NCBI GenBank assembly: GCA_964491785.1
Contig: CAZBGS010000002.1
Span: forward strand, 248,001 to 312,000
DNA length: 64,000 bases
Direction: 5' to 3'
Source: RZZS01 sp964491785
GTDB taxonomy: Bacteria > Pseudomonadota > Alphaproteobacteria > Micavibrionales > Micavibrionaceae
The translations under genes were made by a program, and so were the position numbers. Below are positions 9,024-18,010 of the stretch, one piece after another. The stretch's first letter is position 1. Every line of letters starts with the position of its first letter. The notes beneath the pieces were generated by a model. That model saw only the letters and a list, made by a program, of their open reading frames with translations. It had not been told where the DNA came from and made no database searches.

Positions 9024-9896
9024 TTATCTTGCCGGCAGCAGTACACCGCCTGGAAAACTATGGCTGTCAGGCCGGTCGATGATGCGAACATAAATTATCT
9101 TGTTCAAATCCGCAAAGACTTTTACATGCAAACCCCCGGCCTCGCTCTGCCCGACGATACCGACAGGAAGGCCGGGAGGGAATATACCTCCATCGCCGGA
9201 GGTGATTACCCGGCTTCCGGTGGCGATATTGGCATCGGGAGGCAGATATTCGAGCGTGGGCAGCGACGAGTTGTTGCCGAACATGATAGCCTTCTGGCGG
9301 CTGCCTTCGATTATTACGGGGATGCGGGAGTTGAAGTCAGTAAGCAGAAGTATCCGGGAAACATTGCCTCCCGCTTCGATGATTCGTCCAACCAGCCCTT
9401 CGCCTGCAAGAACCGCCTGGCCTTTTTCTACGCCATCGGATCGCCCGGCAGCAACCAGCATGCTGTGTACATAGGCGTTCCCGGAATCAGATATCACTCG
9501 GGCAGTAATATAACCATGTCTTTGATCGATTTTGATGTTCAGCAGTTCATGCAGGGTTTTGTTTTCCGCTTCCAGCATCAGCGCCGTCTGATACCATTCC
9601 CGCAGTCTGGCGTTCTCCTGCCGCAGCATGGCGATCTCGGTGCGCAGGTTGGAAATACCGGCAATTTCTTCGGCTACCGTGGCGATTTGCTGGAAAGGCT
9701 TGCTAAAGGCGCCGATTGCCGGCGAAAACAGTTCAGCGGTTCTGGTTCTGGTTCTCTCCAGCGATCCCGGATTGAGCAGCGAGAAGAGCAAAAGGCAAAG
9801 CGCGAGAACGAAAAACGCCAGCGGCGAGTGCCGTCCGTCCCAGATACTGAGAGGAGCAACTCTTGCAATATGTTTCCAGCGGCTTCTCGACCTCAA
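9024..9896 (-). CDS. mreC: MreC, elongasome scaffold
   Basis: A 290-residue bitopic protein. It has a basic cytoplasmic N-terminus, one membrane helix (about residues 24-43), a coiled coil (LRTEIAMLRQENARLREW and onward, to about residue 120) and the beta-rich C-domain with GLVGRIIEAGGNVSRILLLT and FPPGLPVGIVG. MreC oligomerises in the periplasm and activates PBP2/RodA. The track start is a TTG; no in-frame ATG exists nearby, so a TTG start is likely. Spacing to mreD is 21 bases. Confidence 0.95.
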   Translation of the reverse strand: MRSRSRWKHIARVAPLSIWDGRHSPLAFFVLALCLLLFSLLNPGSLERTRTRTAELFSPAIGAFSKPFQQIATVAEEIAGISNLRTEIAMLRQENARLREWYQTALMLEAENKTLHELLNIKIDQRHGYITARVISDSGNAYVHSMLVAAGRSDGVEKGQAVLAGEGLVGRIIEAGGNVSRILLLTDFNSRIPVIIEGSRQKAIMFGNNSSLPTLEYLPPDANIATGSRVITSGDGGIFPPGLPVGIVGQSEAGGLHVKVFADLNKIIYVRIIDRPDSHSFPGGVLLPAR

Positions 9897-10034
9897 ACTG
9901 TATGGCCCACTTAGTATTTGTATTTTATTTTTTATTGGCGAATCTTGTCAGGAGCATAAATCAATTATAAAAAAAATAACTTAAAAAAACCGTTACCGCA
10001 ACGATACGTTTACCTTTTTCTTCAGTTATTTATT

Positions 10035-11075
10035 TCAATAAGCTCCGATAAGAACGCTCTTCAATGTCTTCATCTCTTCAAGGGCATGTCCGGTGCCCAG
10101 GGCGACGCATGAGAGCGGGTCGTCGGCAATCGTCACCGCAAGACCTGTTGCATGCCTCAAAACATGATCCAGGTTGGCGAGCAGAGCTCCGCCGCCGGTA
10201 AGCACGATGCCCTTATCGACAATGTCAGCCGCCAGTTCCGGAGCGGTATGCTCAAGGGCCACCTTTACCGCCTCGACTATCTGCCCGACCGGCTCGGAAA
10301 GGCTTTCGGCTATCTGCCGCTCGGTCACGATAATTTCTTTCGGCACGCCGTTCATCAGGTCGCGTCCCTTGATCTCCATCGTCGCCCCTTCGCCGTCGCC
10401 GGGAGGGCATGCCGATCCAACTTCTTTTTTGATGCGTTCCGCCGAGCTCTCGCCGATCAGCAGGTTATGAACGCGGCGGATATAGGCGATAATCGCCTCG
10501 TCCATCTTGTCGCCGCCGACCCGCACCGACCTTGCATAGACAATGCCGCCAAGCGAGATGACCGCGACCTCCGTTGTGCCCCCGCCGATATCGACGACCA
10601 TCGAACCGGTAGGTTCGGTTACCGGCAGCCCCGCACCGATCGCCGCAGCCATCGGTTCCTCGATAAGATGCACTTCGCTCGCGCCCGCGCTTTCGGCAGA
10701 TTCCTGAATGGCGCGTCTTTCGACTGCCGTGGAACCTGAAGGAACGCAGATAATCATCTTGGGAGAAACGAATTTACGGCGGTTATGCACTTTGCGAATG
10801 AAATGCTTGATCATTGCCTCGGTAACTTCAAAGTCAGCTATAACTCCGTCCCGCAAGGGCCTGATAGCGACTATGTTTCCCGGCGTGCGCCCCAGCATCT
10901 GCTTGGCCTCGTTGCCGACCGCCAGGATTTGCTTTTTTCCGCCGACAAGCGAGATCGCCACGACCGAAGGCTCGTTAAGCACGACACCCTGATCTTTCAC
11001 ATAGACAAGAGTGTTGGCTGTGCCGAGATCTATCGCCATATCAGCAGACATAAAACCGAACAGCTTGGAAAACAT
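10035..11075 (-). CDS. mreB: MreB, actin-like rod-shape protein
   Basis: A 346-residue actin-fold ATPase that forms membrane-bound filaments directing lateral wall synthesis. Signature stretches are DLGTANTLVYVKDQGVVLNE (phosphate 1), MVVDIGGGTTEVAVISLGG (phosphate 2) and IVLTGGGALLANLDHVL (adenosine). The family's hydrophobic N-terminal membrane anchor residues (MFSKLFGFM) are present. It leads the five-gene elongasome series, with about 140 AT-rich bases separating it from mreC, which may carry a second promoter. Confidence 0.97.
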   Translation of the reverse strand: MFSKLFGFMSADMAIDLGTANTLVYVKDQGVVLNEPSVVAISLVGGKKQILAVGNEAKQMLGRTPGNIVAIRPLRDGVIADFEVTEAMIKHFIRKVHNRRKFVSPKMIICVPSGSTAVERRAIQESAESAGASEVHLIEEPMAAAIGAGLPVTEPTGSMVVDIGGGTTEVAVISLGGIVYARSVRVGGDKMDEAIIAYIRRVHNLLIGESSAERIKKEVGSACPPGDGEGATMEIKGRDLMNGVPKEIIVTERQIAESLSEPVGQIVEAVKVALEHTAPELAADIVDKGIVLTGGGALLANLDHVLRHATGLAVTIADDPLSCVALGTGHALEEMKTLKSVLIGAY

Positions 11076-11200
11076 CGCTTTTAAAAACAGCCCTTAATAT
11101 TTTGATTTCGGATGCATTGCTTATAGCAGACTCGCCAGAGCGTTGCATCAGGGAATTTGAACCTATCCCCATGGCATCAAAAAAAACTGTTTGTAGAAAA

Positions 11201-11467
11201 TTACAGGCTGTTTTCGGGAGGGACAAGGCCGCAGATTATCAGCAATCTGGCGTCAATCATTTTTGCCGCTTCGGGCCATTTACTGACAAGAGCGTTTTCG
11301 GCTCTCAATACTTCGTCCGGGGATATAACAGATCCGGGCCGGATTTCTCCAAAGGTAAAACCGACATTCATCAATTCTTCTGCCGAAAGGTCGGGAGCTT
11401 CCCTGCCCAGCGCTTCCGTCGCCCGGCAGTAAGCCGCCTGAATGCTTGTCAGTAAATCATCCTTCAT
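11201..11467 (-). CDS. Small helical protein of unknown function downstream of rpmJ
   Basis: An 88-residue acidic, mostly helical protein beginning MKDDLLTSIQAAYCRATEAL. I do not recognise a family. It starts 6 bases after the rpmJ stop, so it is probably co-transcribed with rpmJ. A plausible reading frame, compact length and close spacing argue for a real gene; the lack of known motifs keeps confidence moderate. Confidence 0.55.
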   Translation of the reverse strand: MKDDLLTSIQAAYCRATEALGREAPDLSAEELMNVGFTFGEIRPGSVISPDEVLRAENALVSKWPEAAKMIDARLLIICGLVPPENSL

Positions 11468-11473
11468 GGGCGA

Positions 11474-11599
11474 TTAACCCTGACGTGCCTTGAAGCGGGG
11501 ATTTTGTTTGTTGATTACATAAACGCGCCCCTTGCGGCGGATGACTCTGCATCCACGATGGCGGCTTTTTAGCGTTTTCAGCGAGTTAACGACTTTCAT
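11474..11599 (-). CDS. rpmJ: 50S ribosomal protein L36
   Basis: A 41-residue protein beginning MKVVNSLKTLKSRHRGCRVI and ending NKQNPRFKARQG, too short for a usual ORF cut-off. This is the zinc-ribbon-derived L36 of the large ribosomal subunit. Only one Cys remains (Cys17), so it is the form that lacks the four zinc ligands, as in the alternative L36 proteins of many Alphaproteobacteria. A good ribosome-binding site (AAGGA) lies about 8 bases before the ATG. Confidence 0.95.
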   Translation of the reverse strand: MKVVNSLKTLKSRHRGCRVIRRKGRVYVINKQNPRFKARQG

Positions 11600-11715
11600 T
11601 TCCTTATTCCTTTAGGCGCAACGCTTTGTTTGAGCGACCGGAAACTACACGGGGTATATGGTTATTGTCAAGTTATTTTGGCGCCGGGCCGTCCCGCAAG
11701 GCCGTTCGCGGCGTA

Positions 11716-12111
11716 TCACAGGAGAACACCGCCAAGGGACGCGACAATGATAACGATATACGCAAGGTGCGAGAGGTTGTGAGCTTCCTGATCCAGTCCG
11801 AAAGTCCACCAGAATATTTTGTCCTTAGGAGTCCAGTTTTTATGCCAGGTATAAAGACCCTTGATCCTGTCGACCGCGCTGTGAACGATGAAATCGACAA
11901 TTCCGAGCCACCACAGGGCCGGGGCGAAAACCAGGACGATCAGGGTCGTGCCGATTCCATGACTGATTGTATGCGAAACGAGTGCCCGGTAACCTTCAAT
12001 CCCCGGCTTGCCTTTGTTATGAGCCATCCAGTCGGATTGCAACAAAAAGTCGCAGGAATATTGTTTCACCCGGAATGCAAGATACAGGAGCAGAAGCTGG
12101 AACAATGTCAT
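11716..12111 (-). CDS. DUF3307 membrane protein
   Basis: A 131-residue protein with three to four hydrophobic segments and the DUF3307 hallmarks: FLLQSDWMAHNK at the N-terminus, ALVSHTISHG, DFIVHSAVDRIKG and FGLDQEAHNLSHLAY near the end. The conserved His and Asp residues along one face suggest metal or proton handling, but no function is established for the family. It stands alone on the minus strand; no clear ribosome-binding site is seen. Confidence 0.8.
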   Translation of the reverse strand: MTLFQLLLLYLAFRVKQYSCDFLLQSDWMAHNKGKPGIEGYRALVSHTISHGIGTTLIVLVFAPALWWLGIVDFIVHSAVDRIKGLYTWHKNWTPKDKIFWWTFGLDQEAHNLSHLAYIVIIVASLGGVLL

Positions 12112-12257
12112 GGCTAAAAAATCTGAAATGAATAATTCTTTAGGATGATAGACAAATTATCTTCATCAGGCAATCATTACAAACAGATTGATTTCATATA
12201 TAAACTCTCCCATGATTGAGGTAATGAGTTTCAATTATAATTTTTGCCTGCTTCCCC

Positions 12258-13481
12258 ATGACCATTGTCAACAGCAATAAAAGAGATTTCAAGACCGGAG
12301 ATGTCATCATCCGCCAGGGCGACAAGGGAGAGTGTGCATATATAATAGAATCAGGCAAGGTCGAGATTATTATCGAGCATCCCGAAGGAGGCATCAGTAA
12401 AATCGGCACACGCGGCCCCGGGACGATAATCGGCGAAATGGCTCTGGTTGATGATTCTTTGCGCGTGGCCACGGTAAAGGCGGTCGAGGATTGCCGCATG
12501 CTGGAGATCTCACGCGACGATTTTCTAAGGCGCCTTAACGGTACCGACCCTGTAATCCAGATGATTACCCAGGTAATCCTTACCCGCTACCGCGATATGC
12601 TGGCCAGAACGAAAATCCTGAGCGAGAGCATGACCCAACCGCCTCCCGAGGAGCTGGAGCGCAATTTCGCACTGAAAACCGATGCTGTTGAATACATCAA
12701 GATTGCCAATGAGTTTCGCGATGCCATTGAAAAAGAACAGCTGCAACTCCACTACCAGCCCATCATCAATCTTCATACCGGCGCGATCACCGGCTTCGAG
12801 GCGCTTATGCGCTGGGAGCATCCGGAAAAGGGCTACATATCCCCCGCCATTTTCATTCCCATAGCCGAGGAAACCGGACTTATTCTCGGGGCCAGCAGCT
12901 GGGCTCTCAAAGAGGCCTGCAACGCGCTCAAGCGGATAGAGGGAAGCACTGGATACAAACAGGATCTGTATATGAGCGTCAACTTCTCCAGCACTGATTT
13001 TGCTTCGGAGAACTTTGTGAGCAGCGTATACAATATACTTAGCGTAACCGATATGCCCGCGCGGAAAATCTGCCTTGAAATCACCGAGCGCATTCTAATG
13101 AATCAGCCGGAAAATGCCAGGGAAACGCTGGATATGTGTTGCAAGGCCGGCATGAGTATCGCAATTGACGACTTCGGCACCGGATATTCTTCGCTTTCCT
13201 ATCTGCACGCCTTCCCGGTACAGTTTTTGAAAATCGACCGCGCCTTTGTCACGCATATGGACAAAAAAGAATCCAGCCTGCAGCTGGTGAAATCGATTCT
13301 AGCTCTTGCCGCCAACATGAACCTCAAGACAGTAGCCGAGGGCGTCGAGACCAGGGAAGAAGCGCTGACATTAAGAAATCTTGGCTGCGAATGCGCGCAA
13401 GGCTTCTACTTCGCCCGGCCTCAGTCGGAAAAGGATATAATTCTTTTGTTGCGCAGCTGGAAACCGGACAATTTCTTCTAG
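12258..13481 (+). CDS. Cyclic-nucleotide-binding domain / EAL phosphodiesterase
   Basis: A 407-residue cytoplasmic fusion. Residues about 10-115 form a Crp-like cNMP-binding domain (IIRQGDKGECAYIIESGKVE, GEMALVDDSLRVATVKA) and residues about 160-400 an EAL domain. Catalytic residues are all present: EAL at 181-183, the Asn of SVNFS, the Glu of EITER, DDFGTG, the Lys of FLKIDR, EGVE and QGFYFARP. It should therefore hydrolyse cyclic di-GMP, with the Crp-like part tuning activity by a nucleotide ligand. No GGDEF partner is nearby. It ends about 115 bases before ftsA on the same strand, so possible read-through should be considered. Confidence 0.9.
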   Translation: MTIVNSNKRDFKTGDVIIRQGDKGECAYIIESGKVEIIIEHPEGGISKIGTRGPGTIIGEMALVDDSLRVATVKAVEDCRMLEISRDDFLRRLNGTDPVIQMITQVILTRYRDMLARTKILSESMTQPPPEELERNFALKTDAVEYIKIANEFRDAIEKEQLQLHYQPIINLHTGAITGFEALMRWEHPEKGYISPAIFIPIAEETGLILGASSWALKEACNALKRIEGSTGYKQDLYMSVNFSSTDFASENFVSSVYNILSVTDMPARKICLEITERILMNQPENARETLDMCCKAGMSIAIDDFGTGYSSLSYLHAFPVQFLKIDRAFVTHMDKKESSLQLVKSILALAANMNLKTVAEGVETREEALTLRNLGCECAQGFYFARPQSEKDIILLLRSWKPDNFF

Positions 13482-13595
13482 CCTCTTGAAGGGTATTCAC
13501 CGACATCCCATTTATGTATTATACATTTCCTGCCCTGATATGATTTCAAGAGTATTCATGTTACCAGTTACCTCGCAATTATTCGGTGCCGCGCC

Positions 13596-14864
13596 GTGAA
13601 GCGTAATCTCCGCCCGAAAGGATCCGTTATCGCCGCTCTCGATGTCGGGTCGAGCAAGATCGCCTGCCTTATCGCCCGCGTCATCGACGATCAGGGCGGC
13701 ATGGAGGTTCTGGGCGTGGGCCATCAGGCGTCGAAAGGGGTGAAAAGCGGAACCGTTATCGACCTGCATGCCTCCGAAAGCGCCATTCGCCAGACCGTGC
13801 ATGCCGCCGAAAACATGGCGGCCGAAGTGCTTAAAGGCTATCCGCTGCGAGAGGTTGTGGTCAATCTGCCCGGCGTGCATGCGACATCCAGAATGATTCA
13901 CGCCGATGTCGCCGTCTCCGGCCACGAGGTGACCGACAACGATGTAAAGCGGGCGCTGGCCAGGGCGCAGGATCAGGTTCTCGACGAGAACAGTGAGCTG
14001 ATACATACAATCCCCGTCTCCTGTTCGCTCGACGGCAAGCAGGGAATCCGCGAGCCGCGCGGCATGTACGGGCAGAAGCTTCAGGTGGATATACACCTTG
14101 TCACCGGAGACAGCGGCAGCCTTCGCAATCTGGCCACCGTGATCGAGCGCTCGCATCTCGATATCACCGCGCTCTGCGCCGCCCCTTACGCCGCCGGACT
14201 TTCAAGCCTGGTCGAGGATGAGATGGATCTCGGCTGCACCGTCATCGATATCGGCGGCGGGGTTACTTCCTTTGCCGTTTTTTCCGGCGGAGGCCTCGTC
14301 CATCTCGACGCCATCCCCCTTGGCGGAAACCATGTCACCAGCGATATCGCCAAAGGTTTGACCACATCCCTGCAAAACGCAGAGCGTCTGAAAACCCTGT
14401 ACGGCAGCGCCGTAGCCACCAGTTCCGACGAAAGCGAGATGATCGACGTTCCGCCTCTGGGCGAGGAGGAACAAAGCATTCCCTATCACGTTCCCCGCTC
14501 GCTTCTGGTCGGGATCATCCAGCCCCGGATGGAGGAGATCCTGGAGCATATCCGCGCCCGCCTTCAGGACAGCGGAATTCTTGCCTATGCGGGACGCAGG
14601 GTGGTGCTTACCGGCGGAGCCAGCCAGCTTCCCGGACTGCGTGAACTTGGGCAGCGGGTGCTGGACAAGCAGGTGAGGCTTGGCCGCCCGCTGCGACTCC
14701 ACGGACTGCCCGATGCTGCTTCCGGAGCAGCTTTTTCCGTATCAGCCGGTCTGCTGGTCTATGTCTCCGAGCGATCTCACGAAATGCCCGGCGAGATCCT
14801 CGCTCAGGTCGAAGGCAGCAGTCTGTGGGAACGCCTGAAGGTCTGGCTGCGGGAAAACTGGTAA
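13596..14864 (+). CDS. ftsA: FtsA, actin-like divisome protein
   Basis: A 422-residue actin-like ATPase that anchors FtsZ to the membrane and recruits the divisome. Motifs are IAALDVGSSKIACLIARV at the N-terminus, CTVIDIGGGVTSFAVFSGGG, and VVLTGGASQLPGLREL. The C-terminal amphipathic membrane helix is visible as SSLWERLKVWLRENW. The start is GTG at 13596. Unusually, neither ftsQ/ddlB upstream nor ftsZ immediately downstream is present; ftsZ begins 3.1 kb later after three unrelated genes. Confidence 0.96.
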   Translation: MKRNLRPKGSVIAALDVGSSKIACLIARVIDDQGGMEVLGVGHQASKGVKSGTVIDLHASESAIRQTVHAAENMAAEVLKGYPLREVVVNLPGVHATSRMIHADVAVSGHEVTDNDVKRALARAQDQVLDENSELIHTIPVSCSLDGKQGIREPRGMYGQKLQVDIHLVTGDSGSLRNLATVIERSHLDITALCAAPYAAGLSSLVEDEMDLGCTVIDIGGGVTSFAVFSGGGLVHLDAIPLGGNHVTSDIAKGLTTSLQNAERLKTLYGSAVATSSDESEMIDVPPLGEEEQSIPYHVPRSLLVGIIQPRMEEILEHIRARLQDSGILAYAGRRVVLTGGASQLPGLRELGQRVLDKQVRLGRPLRLHGLPDAASGAAFSVSAGLLVYVSERSHEMPGEILAQVEGSSLWERLKVWLRENW

Positions 14865-14908
14865 AAGATCCCCTCGCTTCTTCAGTATGATAGCTCAGTT
14901 TTTGGCAG

Positions 14909-15385
14909 TCATCTTCTGCCGGTGACGGTTTCGACGTATACGTCCTTTGATTCTTCGGCTACGCCGTATGGCAGATGATCGACCCTTTTCCAGCCGGCGT
15001 CCATCATGCAGGTTTCGAAATCGTGGTAGTCACTGTGCTCGAAATACAGATGGCCGTCGCGTTCAGGGGAATCCCACTGGGCGAGCCTGCCTTCGGGGGT
15101 GGCCGGGTCGGGGGGCATTCCCTGGCGGTTGTCGGCGGGGATGCTTTCGCGCAGAGAGGTCACTCTCTCAAGGTTGCGGATTTCCACAGTGCAGCGGGCG
15201 ATGTCCTGATGCAGGCGTTGCTGGGCCTGGGTTCCCCTGAGATACAGGGCGGAGGTCGGATTGGAGCGCTCCCAGTAGTCGGCGCCGAAAAGAACCCAGG
15301 ATTCCGGCGGCATTTCCGTACAGGCCCCCGCAAGCAGCGGAACCATAACCGACGCGAGAGCGATAATTTTCTTTGAATACATCAT
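14909..15385 (-). CDS. Predicted lipoprotein of unknown function
   Basis: 158 residues from the Met at 15385, chosen because it opens a clean lipoprotein signal (MMYSKKIIALASVMVPLLAG followed by the lipobox Cys of LAGAC). The mature part carries an HDIARCTVEIRNL segment and a C-terminal DFETCMMDAGWKRVDHLP segment, a pattern seen in small periplasmic proteins with one disulfide. No named family is recognised. It is on the minus strand downstream of the solute-binding protein gene, separated by about 56 bases, and could share its transcript. Confidence 0.7.
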   Translation of the reverse strand: MMYSKKIIALASVMVPLLAGACTEMPPESWVLFGADYWERSNPTSALYLRGTQAQQRLHQDIARCTVEIRNLERVTSLRESIPADNRQGMPPDPATPEGRLAQWDSPERDGHLYFEHSDYHDFETCMMDAGWKRVDHLPYGVAEESKDVYVETVTGRR

Positions 15386-15441
15386 AAACCCAGCTTTTAA
15401 TTTTTTCCTGCAGGTAACCATAGCAAGTGCGGGGCCGCGGC

Positions 15442-17151
15442 TCAACGTCGATTTCGTCCGGAGACGTCTTCCATCCACCATGTCTCCTGCACCATACCGT
15501 AAAGCGGGATCTGGCCGGGCCTTTTTATGTCTTTCCAGTAAGCGACGAAGTCCTTGCCGGAATAATAGAGGGGCACCATGTAATGGCCCGCCAGCAGCAG
15601 CCGATCGAGTTCGCGCACCTTTGCCACCAGATCTTCCCTCGTTTGCGCGAAAGCGATGTCCTGACTCAGCGAATCGATGGCGGGGTCGCAGATTCCGGCA
15701 TAGTTCCAGCGGGATTGCTGTTTTGCCGCCTCGCAGCTCCAGTAAAGATACTGCTCGGTTCCCGGCGAGAGTGTCGATAGCCAGAAATAGAGCGTCATGT
15801 CAAAGTCGTATTCGTTGAGCCTTGAGAGATAGGCTGCCGAGTCGAGGACGCGGACGCTTGCGGTTATTCCCATTTTCGAGAGCGAGCGCGCAAAGGCGAG
15901 CGCCAGTTTTTCGTCCTCTGGGCTACCAAGAACTATCTCGAATTTGAAAGGCCTGCCGTTTTTCATCCGCATGCCTTTTTCGATAGTCCAGCCAGCGTCC
16001 TTTAACAAAGAATCGGCAAGGCGCAGCTTTTCACGCATGGTTATCCGAGGCGGAGGCTCCTTACCGGCGGCGAGTTCCGAGTTGGGAAAAAAGCTGTCCA
16101 CCTGGCGATACTTGCCGTGGAACAGGGTTTTGTTCAGCCAGTCGAAATCCAGCATGTAAGAAAGGGCTTCGCGCACCCTGATGTCGTCGAAGGGCGGCCT
16201 TCTGGTGTTGTAGATCAGCGCCCTTACGCGTTCTGGCCTTCCGTGGGGGAGTTCCTCCATTGCCACCCTGCCCTGTCTGACGGCCGGAAAGTCGTAAGCT
16301 CCGGCCCATCTTCCGGCGTCCCATTCGCGGCGCAGGTTCAGGTTTCCCGCCCGGAAGGCCTCGAAGGCGACGGTATCGTCGCGGAAATAGTCGTAGATTA
16401 CACGGTCGAAATTGAAATGGCCGGCATTGGGAAGCAGGTCTGCGGCCCAGTAATCCGGCACGCGCTCATAAACGATCCGGCGGCCCGGATCGACCGAGGC
16501 TATGCGGTAGGGGCCGTTCAGCAAAGGGGTTTCGAGAAGGGCGGAATCGAACACCCTGCCCTGCCACCACTTTTTGCTCAGCACAGGGAGCATGGCGTAG
16601 ATCATAACGGTTTCGCGGTCGAAGCCCTCGGAGAACTCGAAGCGCACGCTCAAAGGCCCGAGTTTTTCGATGTTCTCCGTCAGCGAGTAGACGCGGCGCA
16701 TATTGGGGCGTCCTTCCTTGCGCAAGGTCTCCAGCGAAAAAATCACGTCGTCGGCCGTGACCGGGCTTCCATCGTGGAAGCGTGCCTTGGGGTTGATATG
16801 GACGGTTAAAGAGGAACGGTCTTCGGGAACCTCGATTCGCTCGGCGATCAGGGGATACATGGTGAACGGTTCGTCCCAGACCCGACCCATCAGGCGGTCG
16901 TATACAAGACTAAGCCCCTGGGCGGCTTTACCTTTGATGGAATATGGGTTTAAAGTATCGAAGGTACCGATCGCGGACTGGATAAGGTCGCCGCCTTTCG
17001 GAGCGTCAGGATTGACGTAGTCGAGGTGGGTGCTGGCTGGCCCGTATTTCGGTTCGCCATGCATGGCCAGTCCATAAAGCTCTTCGGCTGACACAGCCAC
17101 AGGCGCCATAAAAGTTAACTCGAAGATTATTATTGCTAGAATCCATTTCAT
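15442..17151 (-). CDS. Periplasmic substrate-binding protein of a peptide-type ABC transporter
   Basis: A 569-residue secreted protein of the SBP_bac_5 (oligopeptide/dipeptide) family. The signal peptide is MKWILAIIIFELTFMAPVAV ending SA. After it come GDLIQSAIGTFDTLNPYSIK, DGSPVTADDVIFSLETL and DDIRVREALSYMLDF, all typical. The size and FEFSEGFDRETVMIYAMLPV stretch suggest the YejA-like branch. No permease or ATPase genes are near, so it is an orphan binding protein here. The start at 17151 shares its codon with the divergent macro-domain gene (palindrome at 17146-17155). The longer frame upstream is antisense to that gene and was discarded. Confidence 0.9.
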   Translation of the reverse strand: MKWILAIIIFELTFMAPVAVSAEELYGLAMHGEPKYGPASTHLDYVNPDAPKGGDLIQSAIGTFDTLNPYSIKGKAAQGLSLVYDRLMGRVWDEPFTMYPLIAERIEVPEDRSSLTVHINPKARFHDGSPVTADDVIFSLETLRKEGRPNMRRVYSLTENIEKLGPLSVRFEFSEGFDRETVMIYAMLPVLSKKWWQGRVFDSALLETPLLNGPYRIASVDPGRRIVYERVPDYWAADLLPNAGHFNFDRVIYDYFRDDTVAFEAFRAGNLNLRREWDAGRWAGAYDFPAVRQGRVAMEELPHGRPERVRALIYNTRRPPFDDIRVREALSYMLDFDWLNKTLFHGKYRQVDSFFPNSELAAGKEPPPRITMREKLRLADSLLKDAGWTIEKGMRMKNGRPFKFEIVLGSPEDEKLALAFARSLSKMGITASVRVLDSAAYLSRLNEYDFDMTLYFWLSTLSPGTEQYLYWSCEAAKQQSRWNYAGICDPAIDSLSQDIAFAQTREDLVAKVRELDRLLLAGHYMVPLYYSGKDFVAYWKDIKRPGQIPLYGMVQETWWMEDVSGRNRR

Positions 17152-17155
17152 GAAA
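17146..17155. promoter_or_regulatory. Palindromic shared start codon of two divergent genes
   Basis: The sequence TTTCATGAAA is a perfect palindrome. Read rightward it starts the macro-domain gene, and read leftward it starts the solute-binding protein gene, both encoding Met-Lys. There is no intergenic space, so each gene's promoter and ribosome-binding site must lie inside the other's coding sequence. Confidence 0.8.
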
Positions 17156-17731
17156 AATTCCCGACCAGACAGTGAAACCATAGCCAATCCGCATCTCATA
17201 CAGCGCATTAAACTAGCGAGCGGTGACATACTCCAGCAAAAAGTTGACGCTATCGTGACCACCATTCCCAAGACACTGGAGATAGAAGGCAAGCTGAACA
17301 GCGATCTCATGGCGTACACCGGCGACCAGCTGGATGAATTTATTCTTGAGAATATATACAAGCCGCGCGCGGGAGACACATTTATCGTTCCGGGATTCAA
17401 CCTGCCTGCCGACTGGGTGATTTTTTCGGTGGTTCCCAACTGGCGGACAGAATTCGACCGGACGGACAGGGATTTGCTAAAGGCATATCGAGGGGCCATG
17501 GAAGCGGCTGTTTCACAAGGATTCCACAGTGTAGCCTTTCCCGCTCTGATCACCGGGCGTAAGGGGTTTCCGCTTGCCAGGGCAGCAAGACTCGCAATTC
17601 AGGGAATCATGGAGCGAATCGACGCAAGTATCATCGACGTCCGGATTGTCTGCTTTAACCCTGACGCCAGAGAGCCTTACGCAAGACGACTCGAATCTCT
17701 GGGATGGGTGGAACAAAGCTCATTCAAGTAA
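17150..17731 (+). CDS. Macro-domain protein (ADP-ribose-binding/hydrolase type)
   Basis: A 193-residue protein with an N-terminal macro domain. IKLASGDILQQKVDAIVTT corresponds to the first strand and the ADP-ribose adenine-contacting Asp (GDI), and SVAFPALITGRKGFPLARAA to the Gly-rich loop before the terminal helices. Macro domains bind or remove ADP-ribose from proteins or acetyl-ADP-ribose. The catalytic Asn of the MacroD type (usually in the NAAN stretch) is here replaced by TTIPK, so hydrolase activity is doubtful and binding more likely. The ATG at 17150 is the only sensible start. Confidence 0.82.
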   Translation: MKNSRPDSETIANPHLIQRIKLASGDILQQKVDAIVTTIPKTLEIEGKLNSDLMAYTGDQLDEFILENIYKPRAGDTFIVPGFNLPADWVIFSVVPNWRTEFDRTDRDLLKAYRGAMEAAVSQGFHSVAFPALITGRKGFPLARAARLAIQGIMERIDASIIDVRIVCFNPDAREPYARRLESLGWVEQSSFK

Positions 17732-18010
17732 AAAACCAGCTGTCAATCTTAGGATTTTAAAACCTAATCAAGTTATCCACAGGCAAATGTGGGTAAGCCC
17801 TTGGATAACCCTGGGACATATGCGAGACTCGGGTAATCCGAATCAACAGAATCACTTAGGGGTCCCTTTTATACTTTAACGTCAGGAGGAGTTACTTGCA
17901 GAATTAGAGTTTCAAGACAGATCTTGTGAAAAAGTCCGATATACGCCCTTCCAACCCAAGAAGTTCTCAAATAGAATCACTATTGCCTGTCCATCTGAAA
18001 GGTCCCACCA
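17732..18010 (+). promoter_or_regulatory. ftsZ upstream region with clustered DnaA-box-like sites
   Basis: 279 non-coding bases before ftsZ. A perfect consensus DnaA box TTATCCACA is at 17773-17781, an inverted near-match TGTGGGTAA (TTACCCACA on the other strand) at 17788-17796, and a weaker CTTGGATAA at 17800-17808. An imperfect palindrome around TTTTAAAA lies at about 17750-17763. The ftsZ ATG has AAAGG about eight bases upstream. I did not find a convincing -35/-10 pair. Confidence 0.6.

Noticed and set aside
13512..14156. 214-residue minus-strand frame over the ftsA start
   Set aside because: Antisense shadow of ftsA with no family features.
17152..17553. N-terminal extension of the solute-binding protein to 17553
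   Set aside because: The signal peptide begins exactly at the Met at 17151; the extension is antisense to the macro-domain gene.
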